Numbered from the stretch's first letter, positions 1-5,399 are shown. The stretch: 9,015 nt of DNA from Candidatus Limnocylindrales bacterium (GCA_030647575.1 JAUSJS010000311.1:1-9015), one strand, 5' to 3'. Notes: generated by a model from the letters alone, not told the origin. Program-made: numbers and translations.

Positions 1-465
1 CTGCGAGCGAGCGAGCAGGACGAGATGCGGGCCGCGCGTTCGATCACGGATCCCTCTCAGATCCTCCTTGACCGGGTCGCGCTGGCCGGGAAGGAGCGTC
101 CTCGGTGGCCGGGGTCGGACCGGGAGACCCTCACTGACGTCGGGAAGCGACCTGCCGTCAGCCGCATCGCGAGGACGGCGAGGGCCCCGACGTCGCGGCC
201 GGCGCGGCCCCAGCACGATCCCGTCCGGATCCGGAACGGCCGGATCCAGCATCTCGATCTCGAGACCGACCACCGGATGGAGTCCGACCGCCTCGGCCGC
301 GCTGACGAAGCGGACCGCCCCATAGAGCCCGGCGTGGTCGGTGACGGCGAGGCCGGTCAGGCCCAGCTCCACCGCTCGTTCGACAAGGTCATCTGCTGCG
401 GATGCCCCGTCGAGGAACGAGAAGTTGGTGTGGCAATGGAGCTCAGCGTACGGGGTCTGAACCAC
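1..465 (-). CDS. dnaE2: Error-prone DNA polymerase DnaE2 (N-terminal part, runs off left edge)
   Basis: Alpha-type, proofreading-free C-family polymerase that performs SOS translesion synthesis with ImuA and ImuB. The 155 visible codons (full proteins are about 1,000-1,100 aa) form the start of the N-terminal PHP domain. The protein opens VQTPYAELHCHTNFSFLDG, with HCH at residues 10-12 and TDH at 42-44, the metal-site motifs of this domain. An Arg/Pro-rich stretch follows, then a GPHLVLLAR segment typical of DnaE2. The GTG start is set by an in-frame TGA 15 bases upstream and by a GGAG at 472-475, six bases before it. No in-frame ATG fits. It lies about 40 bases downstream of an SOS box. The family call is strong. 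DnaE2 rather than DnaE1 rests on that box and the imuAB neighbours. Confidence 0.9.
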   Translation of the reverse strand, partial: MVQTPYAELHCHTNFSFLDGASAADDLVERAVELGLTGLAVTDHAGLYGAVRFVSAAEAVGLHPVVGLEIEMLDPAVPDPDGIVLGPRRPRRRGPRRPRDAADGRSLPDVSEGLPVRPRPPRTLLPGQRDPVKEDLRGIRDRTRGPHLVLLARSQ

Positions 466-498
466 GGGTCGCTCCGCTCACGGCGGCTGACTGGGGGC

Positions 499-527
499 TG
501 TCCATGATAGAACAAACGTTCTATGAT
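499..527 (+). promoter_or_regulatory. Possible divergent promoter for the 41-aa membrane protein
   Basis: On the plus strand TATGAT (522-527, 5/6 to TATAAT) overlaps the right arm of the SOS box. The -35 position at 17 bp holds only a weak match, TGTCCA (499-504). Transcription would begin near 534, 35 bases before the small gene. LexA on the shared box would repress it. Confidence 0.35.
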
Positions 528-533
528 TGACGA
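504..533 (-). promoter_or_regulatory. Predicted dnaE2 promoter
   Basis: On the minus strand a -10 TATCAT (504-509, 5/6 to TATAAT) is preceded at 18 bp by TCGTCA (528-533, 4/6 to TTGACA). The SOS box fills the spacer. Transcription would start near 497, giving a leader of about 32 bases that contains the GGAG ribosome site. The -10 is good and the -35 weak. Confidence 0.45.
507..524. promoter_or_regulatory. LexA-type SOS box between dnaE2 and the 41-aa membrane protein gene
   Basis: The core GAAC-AAAC-GTTC (510-521) sits inside 7-bp perfect arms ATAGAAC/GTTCTAT. This matches the GAACN4GTTC operator of Gram-positive-type LexA and closely resembles the box in front of imuA. Each arm overlaps a -10-like hexamer, TATCAT on the minus strand and TATGAT on the plus strand, so bound LexA could block both directions. 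Confidence 0.88.
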
Positions 534-568
534 CGAAACAAGACCCGCCAGGACGGCGTCTCACCGGC

Positions 569-694
569 ATGCAGGCACCGCTTCGCCAGATCGTCTTCCC
601 GCTCCTGCGGGCCGGCGCGATGGTCGCGCTGGCGATGCTCCTGATCCTGGGACTCTTCCCGGCGATCCTCGCGGCCCAGGCGGGCAGCAGCTAG
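569..694 (+). CDS. Small single-span membrane protein, 41 aa, divergent from dnaE2
   Basis: The function is unknown. A short polar N-terminus (MQAPLRQ) leads into a mostly hydrophobic stretch from about residue 8 to 37, with the core AMVALAMLLILGLFPAILAA at 17-36: one membrane segment and a five-residue tail. Codons are G/C-rich at the third position, like real genes here. The ribosome site is poor: AGGACGG (550-556) lies 12 bases from the ATG. The frame stays open upstream to a TTG at 527, but that codon is inside the presumed promoter. An SOS box with a plus-strand -10 lies 45-60 bases upstream, suggesting damage induction. Known SOS-induced small membrane proteins such as TisB and SidA are analogies only; no sequence similarity is claimed. 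Confidence 0.5.
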   Translation: MQAPLRQIVFPLLRAGAMVALAMLLILGLFPAILAAQAGSS

Positions 695-778
695 CGCACC
701 ACACACCGTCTCCGGCGCCTGGGGGCTCCGGACGACCCGGCGGCACGCGATCGCGATGGTCGACGTGCTGACCTGCCA

Positions 779-801
779 GATGAGCTGGTGAGCGGCTCAT
801 C
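779..801 (+). other. Hairpin, 7-bp stem
   Basis: Perfect arms GATGAGC (779-785) and GCTCATC (795-801) enclose a 9-base loop. It ends six bases before a stronger hairpin at 808-842. The two stand alone in the untranslated stretch between the 41-aa protein gene and the lipoprotein gene. It could be part of a terminator pair or of a small RNA. Confidence 0.4.
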
Positions 802-807
802 CGGCCA

Positions 808-842
808 CAGGGCCCCGTCGCATTGGGGGCGACGGGGTCCTG
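808..842 (+). terminator. Strong hairpin, probable terminator upstream of the lipoprotein gene
   Basis: A 14-bp stem (CAGGGCCCCGTCGC with GCGACGGGGTCCTG, one G-T pair) closes a 7-base loop, 114 bases after the stop of the small membrane protein gene and 54 before the lipoprotein ATG. No T-run follows on either strand. It is either a U-tract-less terminator or a structured RNA element. Confidence 0.5.
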
Positions 843-895
843 CCACATCCAGCCCGTGAATCGGGCGATCCGCCGCGCGGCGCTAGGATGACCCA

Positions 896-1438
896 ATGAC
901 CGATCCCCACCCGCACCGCTCCCCGGCGACCCGGCTTGCCCTCCGCCAGCTCCTCGGTCTCGGTCTGGCGGCCGGCATCGCCCTCGCGGCCTGCGACACC
1001 ACGATCACGCCGAGCGAGAGCGCCGGCGTCCCGATCTCCGCCACGTCCGCTGCCCCGTCCTCGGACGTCTCGAGCCCGCCCACCTCTCCCCAGACCGGCC
1101 AGACGGACACCGATTGGGGTCGCATCTGGGACGCGCTGCCGGCGGATTTCCCGGTCTATCCGGGCGCTACCCCGGCCGAGGAGGCCGAGACCGGCCCGGT
1201 GTCCGCGACCTTCGCGTTGGAGGGGACCGACCCGGAGGCGATCGTGGCATGGATGCAGGCGCAGCTGGAGTTCGCCTCGTACACCACCCAGGCGCTGAAC
1301 GGGCCCCTCGAAGACGGGAGCTTCGTCCTAGAATCGATCGGTCCGACGTCGGGCTGCCGCGTCGAGGTCGCGGTGGCGCCACTCGGCGGGCTGATGACCA
1401 TGACCGTGCGCTACGGGGCCGCCTGCCCGAACGCCTGA
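896..1438 (+). CDS. Secreted lipoprotein of unknown function
   Basis: The protein has 180 aa. A type II signal peptide is clear: Arg-containing N-terminus, hydrophobic core LLGLGLAAGIALAAC, and lipobox LAAC with the lipidated Cys at residue 33. A Ser/Thr/Pro linker (about 34-73) leads to a compact domain (about 74-180) that includes DFPVYPGA, a central helix (PEAIVAWMQAQLEF) and a C-terminal GCRVEVAVAP/MTMTVRYGAACP pair of strands with two Cys that might form a disulfide outside the cell. I do not recognise a named family. The ATG is preceded by AGGA (885-888) at 7 bases. TAGGAT at 884-889 is also a possible -10, which would make the mRNA leaderless. It is monocistronic, and nothing ties it to the SOS genes around it. 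Confidence 0.85.
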   Translation: MTDPHPHRSPATRLALRQLLGLGLAAGIALAACDTTITPSESAGVPISATSAAPSSDVSSPPTSPQTGQTDTDWGRIWDALPADFPVYPGATPAEEAETGPVSATFALEGTDPEAIVAWMQAQLEFASYTTQALNGPLEDGSFVLESIGPTSGCRVEVAVAPLGGLMTMTVRYGAACPNA

Positions 1439-1501
1439 AATCTCACGACTGATCGCAACCGGGTGGTGCGCGTACGCAACGCACACGCGAGGCCAGACGT
1501 C

Positions 1502-1560
1502 TATGCTGGCAGCTAACCGGACCCGTGAAATCCGGTGTTCACGAGCGGTTTGGGGTGGGC
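1502..1560 (+). promoter_or_regulatory. Structured leader of the 34-aa protein gene
   Basis: A -10-like TATGCT (1502-1507) is followed by two interleaved 6-bp stems: ACCGGA (1516-1521) with TCCGGT (1531-1536), and CGTGAA (1524-1529) with TTCACG (1538-1543). Each 5' arm or 3' arm lies in the loop of the other. They form either a very tight pseudoknot or two alternative hairpins, just ahead of the GGGGTGG ribosome site (1552-1558). I cannot match this to a known riboswitch class. Confidence 0.3.
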
Positions 1561-1563
1561 ATC

Positions 1564-1668
1564 GTGCAGTCGGCACATCCGCGTGACGTGGGGGCGCTCG
1601 CGCTCGTCGTGGGCCTCTTCCTCGTCCTCTTCGTCGTCAGCGTGATGCTCGGGGCGCCGACGCGCTGA
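1564..1668 (+). CDS. Small single-span membrane protein, 34 aa
   Basis: A polar N-terminus (MQSAHPRDVG) precedes a hydrophobic stretch, ALALVVGLFLVLFVVSVMLG (residues 11-30), and a four-residue tail APTR. The function is unknown. The GTG start is chosen for GGGGTGG at 1552-1558, five bases upstream; another in-frame GTG at 1555 overlaps that site. Its stop overlaps (CTGA) the presumed original start of the broken DUF4260 gene, so the two were probably co-translated. Many bacteria carry such short, poorly conserved membrane peptides; existence rests on ribosome site, hydrophobic pattern and gene junction. Confidence 0.5.
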   Translation: MQSAHPRDVGALALVVGLFLVLFVVSVMLGAPTR

Positions 1669-2033
1669 CACCAACGGTTCGGTTCTGGCTTCGGGCAGAA
1701 GGGGCAGCCGCGTTCCTCGCCGGTCTGGCGCTCTAAGGCTGGCTCGGCGGATGGTAGCTGACAGCCGTCCCGTTGCTGCTCGTACCCGATATCTCGATGC
1801 TGGGCTACGTGCGCGATCCTCGGCTGGGGGCGCTCGCGTACAACCTCGTCCACAACTGGACGATGGGGCTGGGCGTGCTGGGGCTCGGACTCGTGGCGGA
1901 CGTCGCGCCGATCTCGCTGGCTGGGGGGATCCTGATCGCGCATGTGGGCATCGACCGGGCGCTGGGCTATGGCATGAAGCTGCCGACCGCGTTCACCGAC
2001 ACGCATCTGGGGCGGATCGGGCGCGGCCGGTAG
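1665..2033 (+). pseudogene. DUF4260-family membrane protein gene with two in-frame stops
   Basis: Read through, the frame gives about 122 residues, the normal length for DUF4260, a small integral membrane family of unknown function. Recognisable parts are VRFWLRAEGAAAFLAGLAL (N-terminal helix), LLVPDISMLGYVRDPRLGAL and the C-terminal AHVGIDRALGYGMKLPTAF/TDTHLGRIGR signature. TAA at 1734-1736 falls where relatives have Tyr and TAG at 1755-1757 where they have Trp; each is one substitution away. No frameshift is present and the remaining codons look maintained. The presumed start is a CTG at 1665, perhaps a mutated ATG, overlapping the previous stop. Only the distal part (from TTG 1773, 86 aa) could still be made as one piece. 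The family call is from memory of its motifs. Confidence 0.8.
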
Positions 2034-2065
2034 GCAGCCCGGGGTCGCCGGCGCTCAGCCTCCGG

Positions 2066-2115
2066 CCGCCTCGGCCGTCTGGCATGTCGGCCGCCTCGGC
2101 CGTCTGGTGCGTCGG
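2066..2115 (+). repeat. Two tandem copies of a 25-bp unit
   Basis: Copies 2066-2090 and 2091-2115 both start CCGCCTCGGCCGTCTGG and end GTCGG; they differ only at three adjacent positions (CAT versus TGC). They lie in the non-coding stretch after the broken DUF4260 gene. A partial further unit (CTCCGG) precedes the first copy. Confidence 0.7.
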
Positions 2116-2261
2116 CCTACGGGAAGCGCGACTGCGAATCGACAACAGGCATTGAGCGGCCAGGGGGCGCTCTCCACCTGATCGGAGCGCGCCTGGGAGT
2201 CGCGGAACGAGTGCCAGAAGGCCAATCGCGAGGAGCTCGGTGTCTGACGTCGACCCACAGT

Positions 2262-2284
2262 CGCGCGCCGCAGCCAGGCGCGCG
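2262..2284 (-). terminator. Hairpin downstream of the imuA-imuB-DUF6504 operon
   Basis: Perfect 8-bp arms CGCGCGCC/GGCGCGCG with a 7-base loop begin 15 bases after the DUF6504 stop on the minus strand, between two converging transcription units. There is no T-run, so it would be a U-tract-less and possibly bidirectional terminator. Confidence 0.5.
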
Positions 2285-2298
2285 CCGGCGCGCTGAGG

Positions 2299-2547
2299 TC
2301 AGTCGTAGAGGCGCTCCAGGTGCCATGACCCATCGACCCGATCGAGGTAGACCAGCGCCAGCCAGCGATCACCGACGACCTTGAAGTAGTCCCGCGCGAT
2401 CGGGCCTCGCCACCAGGCCTCCTCGACTCGCCAGCGATTGCACACCTCGACGACCTCACGCCGACCGTTCCAGCGGATCGCAACGAGCGCCCCGTCCTCT
2501 CCCAGCTCGGCCTCGATCGGTGGGTGCTCGCGCAGCAGGCGGGTCAT
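2299..2547 (-). CDS. DUF6504 family protein, imuB partner
   Basis: This 82-aa soluble protein is rich in Trp and charged residues. The pattern RWRVEEAWWRGPIARDYFKV, then LALVYLDRVDGSWHLERLYD, is that of DUF6504 proteins, which typically sit directly after, or fused to, ImuB-type polymerases. Its role is unproven; an accessory part in the mutasome is inference. The ATG at 2547 overlaps the imuB stop as ATGA, indicating translational coupling. An earlier in-frame ATG at 2586 would add 13 residues but lies inside imuB. It is the last gene of the SOS-controlled imuA operon and is followed by a hairpin. Confidence 0.82.
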   Translation of the reverse strand: MTRLLREHPPIEAELGEDGALVAIRWNGRREVVEVCNRWRVEEAWWRGPIARDYFKVVGDRWLALVYLDRVDGSWHLERLYD

Positions 2548-3836
2548 CGCGCCACTCCCCCATCGCCCGAGACGACCGGTCGCCATGTCCAGCGGGCTTC
2601 CGGCAGCGGTGCCTCCGGATCGGTGAGGTCGACCCGCCGGACTCGATCCTCTCCGAAGGTCAGGGCGAGGCGAGCCAGCTGCCAGTCGAGCCGGGCGCCG
2701 CGGGCGGCCTGCGGCGTGAACAGCAGGAGCTGTTGGCCGGCCGCCGGAGCCGTGCCGTCCAGCTCCAGGCCCAGGCGTGCGACCGCGGCCGGCGGTGGAG
2801 TCCGCTCGAGCCGGGCGAACAGAAGCCGCTCGATGGCCTCGGCATCGGCGGTCGGCTCGGGGAAGCGCTGCTCCACGTCCAGCTCGGAGGGCGTCCCCGC
2901 CCGGGCGAAGGCGAGGTCCAGGTCGAGGTGAAGATGCGCCCTCGAGGCCGCCAGGCCGCGCGCAGTCAGCTGGTCCGTCAGGGCCGAGGCGAGCCGGTGG
3001 AGGACGAAACGGAGCGGCTCGAGGCCCTCGGTGGCGGGCTCGATCGGGAGCGCGAGCGTCAGCCGCTCCGGCGCCCGACGCGGCCGGAAAGGCTCCAGCT
3101 CCTCGCCCCGGGCACGGGCGTGGATCCGGGCCCCTTCCTCGCCAAAGCGGGCGATCAGCGCAGACCGGGCGAGCTCGGCGATGGCCCCGATCTGGTGCAG
3201 GCCGAAGCGGACGAGCCTGGCCCGGACATCCGGCTCGGGCGTCAGCAGGCTCGATGGGTGCGGGGCGAGGTAGGCGGCCTCTCCGTCGAGCGGGACGACG
3301 ACGGGGGCGCCCGGTCGAGCATGGACCGCGGCGATCGTGGCCGCGAACCGGGTCCCGGCGATCCCGGCCCGAATTCCACCGGCATCCGCGGCGCCCGCAC
3401 GAGCCGCGCCGCCGCCGAGCGAGCCCTCGAGCGCCGCAACCAGACGGTCGACGAGGACCGGCTCGGCGCCCCAGAGCGGCTCGAGGCCATCGACCTGGAT
3501 CTCGAACAGGCCGAAGGCCGGGTCGCTCGGGTCGGTGCTGCCGGCGATCCCCGGGCTGAATGTGGCGAGCGCCTCGAACGCGGCCTCGACGCTCGCCCGA
3601 TCCGCATCGGGATCCGGATCGATGAAGGTCGCTTCAGGAACGAGCCGATGAGCGCTCCCGAGCGGCATCCCCCGTCGAACGCCTAGCGCTCGGGCCTGCG
3701 GGTTGGCGTCCATGACCGAGCCCGGGTCCCACGGCCGGCCGCCCAGGATCAGCGGGCCGGCCGGGAAGGGCTCGGAGGCTCGCGCCCGAGCGAGCTCGAG
3801 GGGGAGGTGTGGCCGGTAGAGATGAAGCAGTCGCAT
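2544..3836 (-). CDS. imuB: ImuB, catalytically inactive Y-family DNA polymerase
   Basis: The 430-aa protein acts as the hub of the SOS mutasome, binding the beta clamp and recruiting DnaE2 and ImuA. It starts MRLLHLYRPHLPLELARA, where active Y-family polymerases have a DxD-type metal site; here that acidic motif is absent. The palm segment FEIQVDGLEPLWG (111-123) also lacks the usual catalytic SxDE. Both losses are typical of ImuB. A helix-hairpin-helix-like region follows (about 207-245), then the little-finger part, then QQLLLF (368-373), a good clamp-binding motif (QLxLF). The ATG at 3836 fits the family N-terminus, although the frame is open far upstream (to 4481). No strong ribosome site is visible; translation is probably coupled to imuA, whose frame runs 203 bases into this gene. 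Confidence 0.9.
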   Translation of the reverse strand: MRLLHLYRPHLPLELARARASEPFPAGPLILGGRPWDPGSVMDANPQARALGVRRGMPLGSAHRLVPEATFIDPDPDADRASVEAAFEALATFSPGIAGSTDPSDPAFGLFEIQVDGLEPLWGAEPVLVDRLVAALEGSLGGGAARAGAADAGGIRAGIAGTRFAATIAAVHARPGAPVVVPLDGEAAYLAPHPSSLLTPEPDVRARLVRFGLHQIGAIAELARSALIARFGEEGARIHARARGEELEPFRPRRAPERLTLALPIEPATEGLEPLRFVLHRLASALTDQLTARGLAASRAHLHLDLDLAFARAGTPSELDVEQRFPEPTADAEAIERLLFARLERTPPPAAVARLGLELDGTAPAAGQQLLLFTPQAARGARLDWQLARLALTFGEDRVRRVDLTDPEAPLPEARWTWRPVVSGDGGVAR

Positions 3837-4704
3837 CGCGGTGAGTCCGTTCGGGATGGATCGCGGGGGCTTGGCTAAGGTTTTGGTTGGGGAGCTGATC
3901 GACGAGGAGGTCGTCCCGGCGGAGGCAGGCGTCACGCTCACCGCCGTCCGCGTAGAGGATCCGGAGCGTCGCCCGGCGCCCCGGCGGGCCGTAGCGGTTC
4001 CGGGCGACCAGCGCCTCCGTGCGCTGGCCGACAATGTCGCGCCCGAGGCGGATCCACGAACGCCGAGCCAGCTCCAGGCGGATTCCGGTCGATTCGGCGA
4101 CGGCGCCGGCCAGACCGCCGGCGAGGCCGGGCGGCTCCAGCACGATGAACAGCGTCTCCGCTCGCCGGGCCAGGGCGGCGAGACGTCCGAGCCGGTCGGC
4201 GATGGCGGCCGGCCGATCCGTGGCAGCGAGACGACCACCGGGCAGATCCAGGACGAGCAGGTCCACCGAGCGTCCGGCGAGCAACGCGCCGCCGATGGCC
4301 AGGCCCTCGTCGAGCGTCTCGGGGGTGATGACCACCAGCCATTCGAGGCGGACGCCCCGGGCGACGGCCTCGACCGGATCGAAGCTCCGGGCAAGATCGA
4401 GCCAGGCCACGATGGCACCCGTGGCCTGGGCCTCCGCGGCGAGCCGGAGGACGAGGGTGGTCCGACCGCTGGAGCCGTCACCGCGGATGGCGACGCTCGC
4501 CGAACGCGGCAGGCCGCCGGGTCCCAGGATCGCGTCGAGGGCCGCGAACCCGGTCCGGATGATCCGCTCGTTCGGGTCCGGCCTCGCCGCTGGTTCGGGC
4601 GACGCCAGGGCCAGTGCGCCCTCCGTGATCCGTGGAACTGCCGCTCCCCAACGAGCCTGGAGGCTCGCCACGGCTGCCGTTACGTCCGCGGAGGGTGCCG
4701 TCAT
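3634..4704 (-). CDS. imuA: ImuA, RecA-like SOS mutagenesis protein
   Basis: RecA-fold partner of ImuB/DnaE2 in damage-induced mutagenesis. Numbering from ATG 4704: RTGFAALDAILGPGGLP (50-66), P-loop GDGSSGRT (75-82) with Arg in place of the usual Lys, LDLARSFDPVEAVARGVRLE (102-121) resembling the RecA segment after the P-loop, and Walker B VDLLVLD (147-153). Homology-like sequence ends near residue 270. The open frame continues to 356 aa, and its last 67 residues, Pro/Arg/Ala/Gly-rich, merely overlap imuB. The ATG at 4722 lies inside the SOS box and is unlikely. ATG 4704 falls 7 bases after a -10, suggesting a leaderless mRNA. It is first gene of the imuA-imuB-DUF6504 operon. Confidence 0.85.
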   Translation of the reverse strand: MTAPSADVTAAVASLQARWGAAVPRITEGALALASPEPAARPDPNERIIRTGFAALDAILGPGGLPRSASVAIRGDGSSGRTTLVLRLAAEAQATGAIVAWLDLARSFDPVEAVARGVRLEWLVVITPETLDEGLAIGGALLAGRSVDLLVLDLPGGRLAATDRPAAIADRLGRLAALARRAETLFIVLEPPGLAGGLAGAVAESTGIRLELARRSWIRLGRDIVGQRTEALVARNRYGPPGRRATLRILYADGGERDACLRRDDLLVDQLPNQNLSQAPAIHPERTHRDATASSLPATPPPRARSGASLRALPGRPADPGRPAVGPGLGHGRQPAGPSARRSTGDAARERSSARS

Positions 4705-4710
4705 CCATTC

Positions 4711-4739
4711 AAGATAGAACATCTGTTCTATCTAAGCAA
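4711..4739 (-). promoter_or_regulatory. imuA promoter overlapping the SOS box
   Basis: On the minus strand TTGCTT (4734-4739, 4/6 to TTGACA) lies 17 bp before TATCTT (4711-4716, 4/6 to TATAAT). The LexA palindrome covers the spacer and part of the -10, the geometry of direct repression. The start point should fall at about 4704, the A of the imuA ATG. Confidence 0.6.
4712..4733. promoter_or_regulatory. LexA-type SOS box of imuA
   Basis: A perfect 22-bp palindrome: arms AGATAGAACA and TGTTCTATCT around TC, with the GAAC-ATCT-GTTC core at 4717-4728. It exactly fills the spacer of the predicted imuA promoter and shares ATAGAAC-N4-GTTCTAT with the box at 507-524. Confidence 0.93.
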
Positions 4740-5032
4740 GCGGCGAGCGCTCCTCCGAACGACAGCCGGGTACGACTTGTCGGCCCCCTACGCGCACGGC
4801 CTCACACTGGCGTCCCACAGGAGGTGCCGGTGCCGGCTTTGCCGAGACGCGGGCGGCTTCTCAGGGTGTTGGCCGTACCTGTCCGCCTCCCGGAGTCTGC
4901 TGCGTCCAGGCTGGCAGCAGACGGGATCGCGTCGAGCACGAGCGGCAACGAGCATGGGGTCCCGCAGTAACACCTCGAGGGGCGGTCGCGTCACACCACC
5001 GATGGCACCCAGGTCCGCTCGACGAGAGGCAT
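4740..5032. other. Stretch without a convincing gene, right of the imuA SOS box
   Basis: No frame shows a recognisable protein. One short plus-strand frame, GTG 4830 to TAA 4970 (46 codons), has a perfect AGGAGG at 4819-4824, five bases ahead. Its product (starting MPALPRRGRLLRVLAVPVRL) is low in structure signals and I cannot confirm it. The longer open frames on the plus strand here are extensions of the non-coding side of imuA. Confidence 0.4.
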
Positions 5033-5044
5033 AGGAGGTCTCAC

Positions 5045-5185
5045 GTGACCCGCGAGTTCGAACGTCTCATCCGCTTGTTGCGCCTTGCCGAGATGCGGCG
5101 AGACCTGATCGCGATCATCGTGGTCCAATCCCGAGTTGGTCGCCTCACCTATGCGGCGCTCGAAGGTGCGGTGGCCCGCGGTTGA
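5045..5185 (+). CDS. Possible small protein, 46 aa
   Basis: The GTG start has an ideal ribosome site, AGGAGG at 5033-5038 with a 6-base spacer. The product begins MTREFERLIRLLRLAEMRRD and continues LIAIIVVQSRVGRLTYAALE: a basic amphipathic helix and a short hydrophobic patch, too short and interrupted for a sure membrane span. I recognise no family. Third-position G/C (about 72%) is lower than in the large genes, which may mean recent origin or no coding at all. It lies 275 bases before the ECF sigma gene on the same strand; the intervening 5186-5459 shows no gene, only a -35-like TTGACA. Confidence 0.4.
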   Translation: MTREFERLIRLLRLAEMRRDLIAIIVVQSRVGRLTYAALEGAVARG

Positions 5186-5371
5186 AGCGGTGACGCCAGA
5201 TCAACCCATTCGGTGCCGCGGCCACGGCGATGGACGGGGGCGACCCAGCCGCTTCCCCATCCTCGGCGGCGTCAGGCCTCCGAAGCGCCTCAAGCTGCCG
5301 GTGGTCCTTGAACGCGCACCGACTGGCGGGAGACGCTGACATCCACGTCCGTTCGAGGTGCCATTTCGCGC

Positions 5372-5399
5372 TTGACACGGGCCGATCTCGGTCGAGACT
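5372..5399 (+). promoter_or_regulatory. Possible promoter of the sigma/anti-sigma operon
   Basis: A perfect -35 TTGACA (5372-5377) is followed at 16 bp by the weak -10 GAGACT (5394-5399), about 60 bases before the sigma gene start. No convincing ECF-type GGAAC/CGTC pair was seen, so self-activation is not supported by sequence. Confidence 0.3.

Noticed and set aside
25..507. 160-codon plus-strand frame at the left end
   Set aside because: Antisense to the dnaE2 PHP domain; its 3' end runs into the SOS box.
2034..2298. Possible CRISPR-like or phage attachment repeat
   Set aside because: Only two adjacent 25-bp copies without spacers, no cas genes, integrase or tRNA nearby.
2520..3686. 388-codon plus-strand open frame
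   Set aside because: Antisense to imuB, low-complexity, no motif; imuB on the other strand is clearly real.
3837..4481. Upstream extension of the imuB frame (215 codons)
   Set aside because: It reads imuA out of frame and has no domain content; ImuB proteins start at MRLLHLYRPHLPL.
3841..5034. 397-codon plus-strand open frame
   Set aside because: It is opposite to imuA, shows no recognisable motif, is rich in Gly/Arg/Glu/Asp as expected from antisense of a GC-rich gene, and crosses the SOS box and imuA promoter.
5056..5062. GTTCGAA resembling a tRNA T-loop (also near 7760)
   Set aside because: No flanking T-stem, acceptor stem or anticodon arm can be paired on either strand; no tRNA seen in the window.
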